Origin: Anaerolineae bacterium
GTDB lineage: Bacteria; Chloroflexota; Anaerolineae; Aggregatilineales; Phototrophicaceae
Assembly: GCA_022843745.1 (NCBI GenBank)
Contig: JALHNB010000038.1
Span: 1-42,072 of the forward strand
Direction of reading: 5' to 3'
Length of the DNA stretch: 42,072 bases
This document shows, one piece after another, positions 31,095 to 37,963 of this stretch; within the stretch, counting starts at the first letter, position 1; each line of letters opens with the position of its first letter. The notes beneath the pieces are model-generated. The model was not told the DNA's origin, did not search any database, and worked only from the letters and a program-made list of their open reading frames with translations. Position numbers and translations under genes: made by a program.

Positions 31095-31127
31095 TTCTCC
31101 ATCCAAAGCAAATTTCAGCGCGATGGG

Positions 31128-31967
31128 CTAGTCTTCGAACTGCGCCATTGTGGTGTTAAACGCCTCTATATTGAGTTCGTCCAGTGACCAATCAACCAGT
31201 TCTTCAGAAAAAACCTCAACTGCCCAGGGGCCAGTATAGCCTGTTTGGTTGACGGCCTGGATAAAACCCTTGATGTCGAAATCGCCCTCACCGCAGAATC
31301 TTCTGGCTCTGGACGGATCATGTCTGGGGCTTCCGGGCAGCGCGCCATCGTTCAGCTCCACATTGATGAGATATTGCAGCGGGATACGGCTGACTTCCTC
31401 AAAGGGAATTCCAAGCATCATGATATGGACAATATCCACGATAACGCCGCCATTTTTAGCGCCGGACGCTTCCACCATCGCGAGTGAATCCTTGAGGTTG
31501 CCGATCATCGCCGAGGCCATAAATTCGAAGCCGATGGTCGCGCCGTAATCCTCCGCCTCTTTGCACAAAGCCGCAAATGACTCCACGAGTTGGGGCATCG
31601 AATAAGGCGTGTTGTAGAAATCCCCGATTTTGACATGCTTTGCGCCAAGCGCCTCCGATGCCTTCAACAGCCTTCGCTTGCGGCTGTCCGATTCGGCTCT
31701 CCGTGCGCCTGTGACAAACCAATCCGTGAGAAATTCAAGCTCGACATACTGGATGCCGTTGTCGCTCAGAATCGTCTTCATTTCTTTCAGCGTGCTGTGC
31801 TGGAGCGTACATTCCAGGTCGGTGTGCCAGATGCCGATGCCTTTAAAGCCTGCCCTGGCGGCGGATTCCACGCGATCTCTGAAATCGTAGCGGCTGATCT
31901 CGCCTGTAACGGGGAATATCCCGGCGGTTGTCCAGAATAAATTCATTAATTCGATGTTATTTTTCAT
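31128..31967 (-). CDS. Sugar phosphate isomerase/epimerase-like TIM-barrel protein
   Basis: This protein of about 279 residues follows the xylose-isomerase-like (AP endonuclease 2) barrel plan: GFKGIGIWHTDLE, VELEFLTDWF, GFEFMASA, VIVDIVHIM, then a late GPWAVEVFSEE. Conserved acidic and His residues at the strand ends would hold a divalent metal. It probably acts on a sugar or inositol-type substrate. An AAGGG site favours the ATG at 31967; another ATG in frame lies at 31988. It fits the pentose theme given by the glycoside hydrolases nearby, but no operon link exists. Confidence 0.78.
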   Translation of the reverse strand: MKNNIELMNLFWTTAGIFPVTGEISRYDFRDRVESAARAGFKGIGIWHTDLECTLQHSTLKEMKTILSDNGIQYVELEFLTDWFVTGARRAESDSRKRRLLKASEALGAKHVKIGDFYNTPYSMPQLVESFAALCKEAEDYGATIGFEFMASAMIGNLKDSLAMVEASGAKNGGVIVDIVHIMMLGIPFEEVSRIPLQYLINVELNDGALPGSPRHDPSRARRFCGEGDFDIKGFIQAVNQTGYTGPWAVEVFSEELVDWSLDELNIEAFNTTMAQFED

Positions 31968-32015
31968 ATTATTTATGACCCTTTTCATGCGTTACTGGAT
32001 AAAGGCTTTTCCAGA

Positions 32016-32696
32016 TCAGACGCGGGTTAAGGTATAGTTGATTGACTCGGCTCGTTTGACGAAATGCAGCGCGGTATAAATACGATATGCGGCGGTGTTG
32101 TCAGGGGCAACATGCAAATACGGGGTTTCGCCACGCTCCCATATGCCATCGGCGATCACACAGGTCAGAAACCGCGCATAGCCTCGCCCACGCCAATCGG
32201 GATGCGTACAGATCCCGCTGATTTCACCGTATCCGGTTACATTCAGGCGTTCGCCTGCCATCGCCACAAGCTCCCCCGCCTGACGAATCCCGACAAAACG
32301 CCGCCGAGGATACAAGATCGGGATGAATGGCCCTGGCTTCGCGATCTCAAGAAGCTGGAAAATATCGGGTAGGTCGGCCTGCGTCAGTTCGACAAATTCA
32401 ACATCCATCTCAGGCACGGGTGTGCGCTGCTGGCAAACCAACTGATGGCCCGGATGTGGATCACTCAGTTCAAACCCCGGAATTGTCAGCGGCGGGTTGA
32501 CTTCCAGGATACCCGCCTGTTCGCCCGGCTGATAGAGAGCCGCAAGATCAGCAAATGCTGCATCGCTGTGATTGGCATAAACGGCAACGGGAAGATTCGC
32601 ATCACCCCGTTTCGCCAGCGCCGTTCCAGTCGCGTGTTCGGGGATTTCGTGGGACAGAATATGCCAGAATGTATTATCGAGAATATGAGCTTCCAT
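32016..32696 (-). CDS. GNAT acetyltransferase, tandem copy A
   Basis: This 226-residue protein has a FR47-like GNAT domain in its C-terminal half (RFVGIRQAGELVAMAGERL, ICTHPDWRGRGYARFL, APDNTAAYRIYTALHFVKR). The N-terminal half (PEHATGTALAKRGDANLPVAVY) is conserved with copy B. The acceptor is unknown. It follows copy B directly in the same direction. Confidence 0.82.
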   Translation of the reverse strand: MEAHILDNTFWHILSHEIPEHATGTALAKRGDANLPVAVYANHSDAAFADLAALYQPGEQAGILEVNPPLTIPGFELSDPHPGHQLVCQQRTPVPEMDVEFVELTQADLPDIFQLLEIAKPGPFIPILYPRRRFVGIRQAGELVAMAGERLNVTGYGEISGICTHPDWRGRGYARFLTCVIADGIWERGETPYLHVAPDNTAAYRIYTALHFVKRAESINYTLTRV

Positions 32697-32732
32697 ACAC
32701 ACCCTTTCAGATACGGGTCAGTCAACCGTCGA

Positions 32733-33416
32733 TCAGACGCGGGTTATCCAATAGCCAATCAATTCGACTCGTTTGACAAAATGCAGCGCCTGATAAATGC
32801 GATACGCGGAAACGTTGCTCGGATAAACGTTTAAAAATGGGGTTTCGCCGCGTTCCCATATGCCATCGGCGATCACACTGCTCAAAAATCGCGCATAGCC
32901 TTTTCCGCGCCAATCCGGGTGCGTACAGACTCCGCTGATTTCGACATACCCTCCGGCAATCATGCGCTCACCCGCCATCGCCACAAGCTGCCCCGCCTGA
33001 CGAATCCCAACGAAACGTCTCTTTGAAAATAAGCTGGGAATGAATGGCCCCGGCTCTGTCAGCCTGACGAGTTGTATCGCGTCCTGCATGTCAGCCTGCG
33101 TCAGTTCGATGAAGTCAACATCCATTTTAGGAATAGGCGTGCGCTGTTGGCAAACGAGCTGATAGGCTGAAAACTTGTCGGTTAACGCGAATCCTGGAAT
33201 GGCCTGCGGTGGATCGGCCTCCAGAATAAAAGCGCCCTCGCCGACTTTGAACAGAGTCGCAAGGTCAGCAAAGGCTGCTTCGCTATGATCTGCGGTGGCA
33301 GCTACAGGAATCACATTCGGATCACAGTGTTTCGCAAGTGCAGTTCCACTCGTAAATTCGGCGAAATCATGGCATTGCAGGTACCACAGCGGATTATCAA
33401 AAATAGTTGCGTCCAT
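32733..33416 (-). CDS. GNAT acetyltransferase, tandem copy B
   Basis: This 227-residue protein is colinear with copy A from end to end (shared QLVCQQRTP, FVELTQAD/FIELTQAD, RRFVGIRQAG, IADGIWERGETP), so the two arose by tandem duplication and have since diverged clearly. The N-terminal half is the more variable. AGAGG precedes the ATG at 33416. Only 36 bp separate the two copies. Confidence 0.82.
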   Translation of the reverse strand: MDATIFDNPLWYLQCHDFAEFTSGTALAKHCDPNVIPVAATADHSEAAFADLATLFKVGEGAFILEADPPQAIPGFALTDKFSAYQLVCQQRTPIPKMDVDFIELTQADMQDAIQLVRLTEPGPFIPSLFSKRRFVGIRQAGQLVAMAGERMIAGGYVEISGVCTHPDWRGKGYARFLSSVIADGIWERGETPFLNVYPSNVSAYRIYQALHFVKRVELIGYWITRV

Positions 33417-33510
33417 CAGCGATGACCTCTTTTTCGATTTTGTGTGATTGGCTTTGACTGGAGATTTGCCTAAAGAATAGTAATTCCTGAATATATTGTC
33501 AAATCCTATA

Positions 33511-33617
33511 ATTGCTCTGTCCCATAATTACGCCGGAAATGGGTTCATGTGGGCGCAAGCCTTGCGCCCCTACGAAGATGGTTCGTGATAGCCGAGTTAT
33601 TTACGGGACACAGCAAT
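33511..33617. mobile_element. MITE-like element, about 107 bp
   Basis: Terminal inverted repeats: left ATTGCTCTGTCCCATAATTA (33511-33530), right TTATTTACGGGACACAGCAA (33597-33616), matching with one gap and a few changes. Inside is a GTAGGGG palindrome (33549-33573, inner arms GCGCAAG/CTTGCGC). No transposase is present, so a full-length IS with these ends should exist elsewhere in the genome. It sits between copy B of the GNAT pair and the nucleotidyltransferase 3' end. Confidence 0.6.
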
Positions 33618-33658
33618 AATTTCCCCTGCCCCGTTGTATCCTCAATCCTTCATTTCAC

Positions 33659-34570
33659 TCACATCGCCGCCACGCACCTCAGCAGATCATCCGTCGCGTC
33701 CAGGACGCGCTCTTTTTGCGCTTCAATATCCGTCTCGAACCCCATGATAGGCCGCACCACATCCAGCGGCAGCCATCCATCCGCGATAAACCGGAAATGA
33801 CACATCCCGCCCTCCGCCATGCCCAGCCGCACCGCTGGCAAAATTTCGCGGTTCATGTCCGGGTCAGCTTCTTCGCGAAGCGACGCAGGCAGAGTCAGGT
33901 AGGTCGCATAAAAATCATCCCATCCCTGCTGCCCATTCAGCGCGAAAATTCCCCGGAGCAGATTTTGGATTTCAGGGTGACTGCTCAACCGTTCGGGAAT
34001 GCGAATCACACTCGACAGCAGCTCGAAACGCCGCATCCAGTAAGCGCTGACCCCATAGACGATGGCAATCCGCCGCGCATCCAGGATCGCCTGTTCTGCT
34101 GGTTTGGAATTGAGTGTTCCCAGGCATTGCATCCCATAAAGCACATAATTTTCGCCGCGCTGCCACAGCCACGCTTTATCGTCCGTCAACTGCTGCACCA
34201 GCGCCGTCACCTGCGTCAGCGTTCCCTGGCGGTCAAACAGCACACGCGCACCCCACAGCGCTTCCATCGGTGTCACGCCAAATTCTTCACTCGAAAATTT
34301 CGGCGGCTGCAAAAATCGTGCGGCATCCCACCCGCGCAGCCAGTCCAGCGGTTGAATGTCGATCTCCCAATAGACATCGCCGACCATGCCGTCCTCAAAA
34401 TCTTCGTCACTATTCGCGCGAAAGCCCCAAAAATCGAGGTCAGAGCCTGCCCACACGCGCCCACGCGCCAGCGATCCCGTTAGCGCACACGCCACCAGAT
34501 CGCCCCGCCCCTCAAATTCCACGCGCTTTTTTTGCATCACCGCAGTCAGTTGCGCTTGTACATCCATCAT
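33659..34570 (-). CDS. Nucleotidyltransferase-domain protein
   Basis: This 303-residue protein has the minimal nucleotidyltransferase motif early: TGSLARGRVWAGSDLDF (Gly32-Ser33, Asp44, Asp46), followed by an acidic strand (VYWEIDIQPLDW) that can supply the third carboxylate, and then a helical domain of about 180 residues. The plan resembles kanamycin/aminoglycoside nucleotidyltransferases and other Pol-beta-type enzymes; resistance activity is possible but not shown. Two ATGs (34570, 34567) share one GAGG site. Confidence 0.78.
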   Translation of the reverse strand: MMDVQAQLTAVMQKKRVEFEGRGDLVACALTGSLARGRVWAGSDLDFWGFRANSDEDFEDGMVGDVYWEIDIQPLDWLRGWDAARFLQPPKFSSEEFGVTPMEALWGARVLFDRQGTLTQVTALVQQLTDDKAWLWQRGENYVLYGMQCLGTLNSKPAEQAILDARRIAIVYGVSAYWMRRFELLSSVIRIPERLSSHPEIQNLLRGIFALNGQQGWDDFYATYLTLPASLREEADPDMNREILPAVRLGMAEGGMCHFRFIADGWLPLDVVRPIMGFETDIEAQKERVLDATDDLLRCVAAM

Positions 34571-34730
34571 TAAAACCTCGTTCGCAAAAATTCTTTATCC
34601 CGAAATAATAACCCGATTGGGGTGACAATCACTATTCTCCGCCGATTCGTATGCTTTCACTGCTTTGCATCGGTAATCTCTTTGCGGTAAATTTCCGCTT
34701 CTTTAAAATCTCCCCTAAAAGGCTTATTTC

Positions 34731-36209
34731 ATGATTGAAACGACACTGACTGTCCGCGCCGATTCGCCCATTGGCACGATCTCGCCGCGCCTGTATGGGC
34801 ATTTCGCCGAGCATCTCGGACGCTGCTGCTACGATGGCCTGTGGCTCGGTCATATGGACACGGATATTCCGACTTATGGCGGATTTCGCAAGGATGTGGT
34901 GGACGCGCTCAAAGCCATGCCTGTGCCGATGCTGCGCTGGCCGGGTGGCTGTTACGCCGATCATTATCACTGGCGCGATGGCATCGGCAAAGATCGCCCG
35001 GTGCGGCTGGGTTTATCGTGCGGCTTGCAGGTCGAGGACGATAACAGCCTGGGGACGCATGAATTTCTGGCGCTCTGCAAAATGTTGGGTGCGGAGCCAT
35101 ATCTCGCAGGCAATGTCGGCAGCGGATCGCCGCAGGAAATGTGCGATTGGGTCGAATATTGCAACACGTCGGTTCGCACGACACTCGCGCGGGAACGTGC
35201 CGCCAACGGATCGCCCTCCCCTTTCGGCGTGACGCTGTGGGGCGTAGGCAATGAAAATTGGGGCTGCGGCGGCAGCTACGATGCCGTCACCTATGCCAAC
35301 GAATATCGCCGTTACGCCACGATGCTGCGCCATGTCGATCCGTCTATCCAGCTTGTCGCGGGCGGGCATGATGACAATTGGAATCAGCGCTTTATCGACA
35401 CCAACAGCCGCCATTTGACGTTGATGGATCATTTTTCGATCCACCGCTACTGGATTCATGGCGGGCCAGAACTCAACTTCACCGAGAATCAGTATTACGG
35501 CCTGCTGACAGAGGCCGACGATACCGAAAATTTTGTGCGCCGCACCGCCGACACTATCCGCGAAAAATTGGGGACAAGCACCCATAAAATTGGCATCGCG
35601 CTGGATGAATGGGGCGTGTGGCATCCCGAAGCACGCGCCTGGGGGCCCGACAACGAAATTCACCGCGAACCGATTACCTATGAGCAGGCCGGGACAATGC
35701 GCGACACGATAGCCGTTGCCGCCGCACTTGAGGGTTTTCATCGTCAATGTAACGTTCTGTCGCTGGCGAATCTGGCGCAGATCGTGAACGTGCTGCACGC
35801 GCCTGTCATGACCGAGGGCGAATCCATGTGGCTGACTCCCACGTATTACGCGCTGCAACTGCACATCCCGCATATCGGTGCGACGGCCTTGCCTGTCGAA
35901 ATTGCGCAATCAACGGCGATCCCCAGCGGCGGCAGCGCTGTCACCGCTACCGCTTCGACCCAAAACGGCGAAACGGCTATCACGATCACCAATCGGCACT
36001 TCGACCAGGAGGCATCTGTCCGCTTCAACGCAGCTGGCAGCGTGAAATCCGCGCGGATACTCGCCGCCGACAGCCCACGCGCGGTCAACAGCGTCGAGAC
36101 ACCAGACCGTGTGAAAGCCGTCGATTTTTCGGCTTCAGCGGACGGCGCTGGTCAATGGCGCATCGAACTCCCGCCGCACTCAATGGCGACAATCGTGTTT
36201 GCGGGGTGA
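34731..36209 (+). CDS. abfA: GH51 alpha-L-arabinofuranosidase
   Basis: This 492-residue protein is a typical intracellular GH51 enzyme: LYGHFAEHLGRCCYDGLW near the start, MLRWPGGCYAD at about 67-77, the acid/base Glu175 in WGVGNENWGCGG, the nucleophile Glu293 in LDEWGVW, and a C-terminal beta-sandwich of about 100 residues ending PPHSMATIVFAG. It removes arabinose side chains from arabinoxylo-oligosaccharides taken up by the cell. No signal peptide is present. It is a single-gene unit ended by the hairpin at 36228. Confidence 0.93.
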   Translation: MIETTLTVRADSPIGTISPRLYGHFAEHLGRCCYDGLWLGHMDTDIPTYGGFRKDVVDALKAMPVPMLRWPGGCYADHYHWRDGIGKDRPVRLGLSCGLQVEDDNSLGTHEFLALCKMLGAEPYLAGNVGSGSPQEMCDWVEYCNTSVRTTLARERAANGSPSPFGVTLWGVGNENWGCGGSYDAVTYANEYRRYATMLRHVDPSIQLVAGGHDDNWNQRFIDTNSRHLTLMDHFSIHRYWIHGGPELNFTENQYYGLLTEADDTENFVRRTADTIREKLGTSTHKIGIALDEWGVWHPEARAWGPDNEIHREPITYEQAGTMRDTIAVAAALEGFHRQCNVLSLANLAQIVNVLHAPVMTEGESMWLTPTYYALQLHIPHIGATALPVEIAQSTAIPSGGSAVTATASTQNGETAITITNRHFDQEASVRFNAAGSVKSARILAADSPRAVNSVETPDRVKAVDFSASADGAGQWRIELPPHSMATIVFAG

Positions 36210-36227
36210 GGTAAAAAGCGATTGATT

Positions 36228-36256
36228 GTAGGGGCGCATGGCTGTGCGCCCTTTTT
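36228..36256 (+). terminator. GTAGGGG palindrome acting as a terminator of abfA
   Basis: The palindrome (inner arms GCGCAT/TGTGCGC) is followed directly by TTTTT (36252-36256), 18 bp after the arabinofuranosidase stop. This has the form of a Rho-independent terminator, so a dispersed repeat seems to have taken on a job here. Confidence 0.65.
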
Positions 36257-36403
36257 ATTGCCTCTGCATTGTATGTCTCCTCCTTCATTTTCGCTGTTAA
36301 CCTCCCTGCATCTTTGGTTCGTTTGATAAGCGAGGGCGACCCGGCGGGTCCCGCCTACAGAAATCACGGCTTTTCATTATTTGACTTGAATATTGACGTT
36401 TCG

Positions 36404-36428
36404 AGAGCGCATCACGCTGCGCCCCTAC
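36404..36428. repeat. GTAGGGG palindrome with decayed left arm
   Basis: The left arm reads GAGAGCGCATCACG and the right arm keeps TGCGCCCCTAC. The stretch 36257-36607 otherwise has no gene; it must contain the promoter of the YceI gene, but I see no clear consensus boxes. Confidence 0.6.
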
Positions 36429-36607
36429 AGGAAATCGCGACTTTCCATTATTTGGCATAATGACTAACGACTATCGACTAATGACGATCACTGGTCACTT
36501 CTCCCGACCATTTAAGCTAAATTTAAGGTGGGTTAAGCCGTTTATAACCATGACAGGCTGTGATACCGTTATATTTGATGAGATTAAATTCACACAAGGA
36601 TCGAAAT

Positions 36608-37543
36608 ATGACTGCAAAAACCCTTATCGTCGCTCTGGTGGGCGCGATCATCGGCGGTGCAATTGGCATTTTTGGCTTTATCTATTTTGTCGGCGGCGAC
36701 GGCACAGCCAGCCAGCCGATCAGCGCCCCGACGCTCGACGTGAACGCCATCCCCACCCTCAACCCGACCCAGGCTTTCGCAGCCGTGACCCAGGTCGCCG
36801 AACTGAACACGCAAGTGACCGATCTCCAGGCGACGATTGATGCGATGAGCGAAAACATGGCGGCGATACAGGCAACCGTGATCGCCGATCAAAGCGCTGC
36901 ACAGGAACCTCTCGCCGAAGCCACCGAAGCTGCGGTTATCGAAGCAACTGAGGCCGTCGCCGTCGCTGCTGCGGCAACCGAAGAACCTACCGCCGGACGC
37001 ACCCTCTACCGCATTGACCCCACCAATTCTGAAGCGAAATTTGTGCTTCAGGAAGACCTGCGCGGCAGCCGCATTGATGTCGTCGGCACGACCAGCGAAG
37101 TCGCGGGCGATATTGTTCTCGATTTCTCCAACCCCGCCGCCTCGCAAATCGGCACGATCCGCATCAACGCCCGCACACTCTCAACCGACGAAGAAATGCG
37201 CAACCGCGCTATCCGTTCGCGCATTCTGCAATCCGCCAGCGACGAATACGAATTTATCGAATTTGTCCCAACTGCCATCACTGGCCTGCCGGACAGCGTG
37301 AACGTCGGCGAAACCCACAATTTTGAAATCACGGGTAATCTCACGCTTGTCGGTCAGACTCGCGAAGTCACTTTCACCGCCGAAGCCACACTCGCCTCCG
37401 AATCGCAGCTTAACGGCACAGCAACCGCGATCATCAACTTTACGGACTGGGGAATCGCCATGCCCAGCGCCCCCGGTGTCGCCAATATCACGCCGGAAGT
37501 CACGCTTTCCATCGACTTCGCCGCGCTGCAAACGGAATCCTAA
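36608..37543 (+). CDS. Membrane-anchored YceI-domain protein
   Basis: This 311-residue protein has an uncleaved N-terminal TM anchor (about 6-28). A Pro/Thr/Gln-rich spacer (TLDVNAIPTLNPTQ), a coiled-coil-like stretch (QVAELNTQVTDLQATIDAM) and an Ala/Glu-rich linker follow up to about residue 125. Then comes a YceI lipocalin-like domain (YRIDPTNSEAKFVLQE, GDIVLDF, RNRAIRSRILQSASDEYEFIEF, FEITGNLTLVGQTREV). YceI domains bind isoprenoid-type lipids in the periplasm; here it would be displayed outside the membrane. AAGGA precedes the ATG. Confidence 0.87.
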   Translation: MTAKTLIVALVGAIIGGAIGIFGFIYFVGGDGTASQPISAPTLDVNAIPTLNPTQAFAAVTQVAELNTQVTDLQATIDAMSENMAAIQATVIADQSAAQEPLAEATEAAVIEATEAVAVAAAATEEPTAGRTLYRIDPTNSEAKFVLQEDLRGSRIDVVGTTSEVAGDIVLDFSNPAASQIGTIRINARTLSTDEEMRNRAIRSRILQSASDEYEFIEFVPTAITGLPDSVNVGETHNFEITGNLTLVGQTREVTFTAEATLASESQLNGTATAIINFTDWGIAMPSAPGVANITPEVTLSIDFAALQTES

Positions 37544-37558
37544 AATCAGATAATCTTC

Positions 37559-37617
37559 GTAGAGGCGCAGCGTGATGCGCCCATTTTGGTTTATCATGAT
37601 TGTAGGGGCGCAAGGCG
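37559..37617. repeat. GTAGGGG palindrome and an adjacent half copy
   Basis: One palindrome (37559-37582, GTAGAGGCGCAGCG/TGATGCGCCC) lies 16 bp after the YceI stop. A half copy (GTAGGGGCGCAAGGCG, 37602-37617) follows. The gap 37544-37963 is made almost only of repeats of both families. Confidence 0.7.
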
Positions 37618-37650
37618 TAATAATTGGTAGACGAAGGGGGGTGGTAGCTT

Positions 37651-37708
37651 ACCCCTCCCCTAAATCCCCTCCCCATTTCGCAAGCTCATGGAGAGGGGAC
37701 TTTCCAGA
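37651..37708. repeat. CCCCTCCCC-type repeat, near-identical to the 2635 copy
   Basis: It shares CCCCTCCCC, ATTTCGCAAGCTCATGGAG and AGAGGGGACTTTCC with the element at 2635-2693, more than 34 kb away, which points to recent spread or gene conversion. Confidence 0.78.
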
Positions 37709-37748
37709 CCTGTTGCGCACTTGTCGCATAACCAGGATCGCCATTTTC

Positions 37749-37773
37749 GTAGGGGCATGATGGATCATGCCCG
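37749..37773. repeat. GTAGGGG palindrome, ATGATG type
   Basis: It reads GTAGGGGCATGATG then GATCATGCCCG; the right outer arm has lost CCTAC. Confidence 0.7.
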
Positions 37774-37887
37774 TCATCTCGGCAAAATATGACCATCATC
37801 GAAGGGCGCACAGTGGCCAAAGGAAAGCCTGGGACGATGCGCCAGATTGTAACCGAACCATCGCCCAACATATCCTATCCCGCCTTT

Positions 37888-37947
37888 TCTCCCCTCTCCA
37901 TGAGCTTGCGAAATGGGTGACCGAAGGAAAGGTCGGGGGAGGGGTCA
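37888..37947. repeat. CCCCTCCCC-type repeat, reversed, just before the SBP gene
   Basis: It reads TCTCCCCTCTCCATGAGCTTG, CGAAAT, and ends GGTCGGGGGAGGGGTC. It ends 16 bp before the ATG of the solute-binding protein gene, so it occupies the place where a leader or promoter would be. Confidence 0.68.
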
Positions 37948-37963
37948 AAATAAGGTATATACC

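Noticed and set aside
31225-31245. Another CCTGTTTG end within the isomerase-like gene
   Set aside because: It is part of a well-conserved coding segment (QTGYTGPW) and has no inverted partner, so it is chance.
1515-37773. CRISPR array from many similar palindromic repeats
   Set aside because: The palindromes are dispersed singly or in pairs over 36 kb with no regular spacers, and no cas gene is present.
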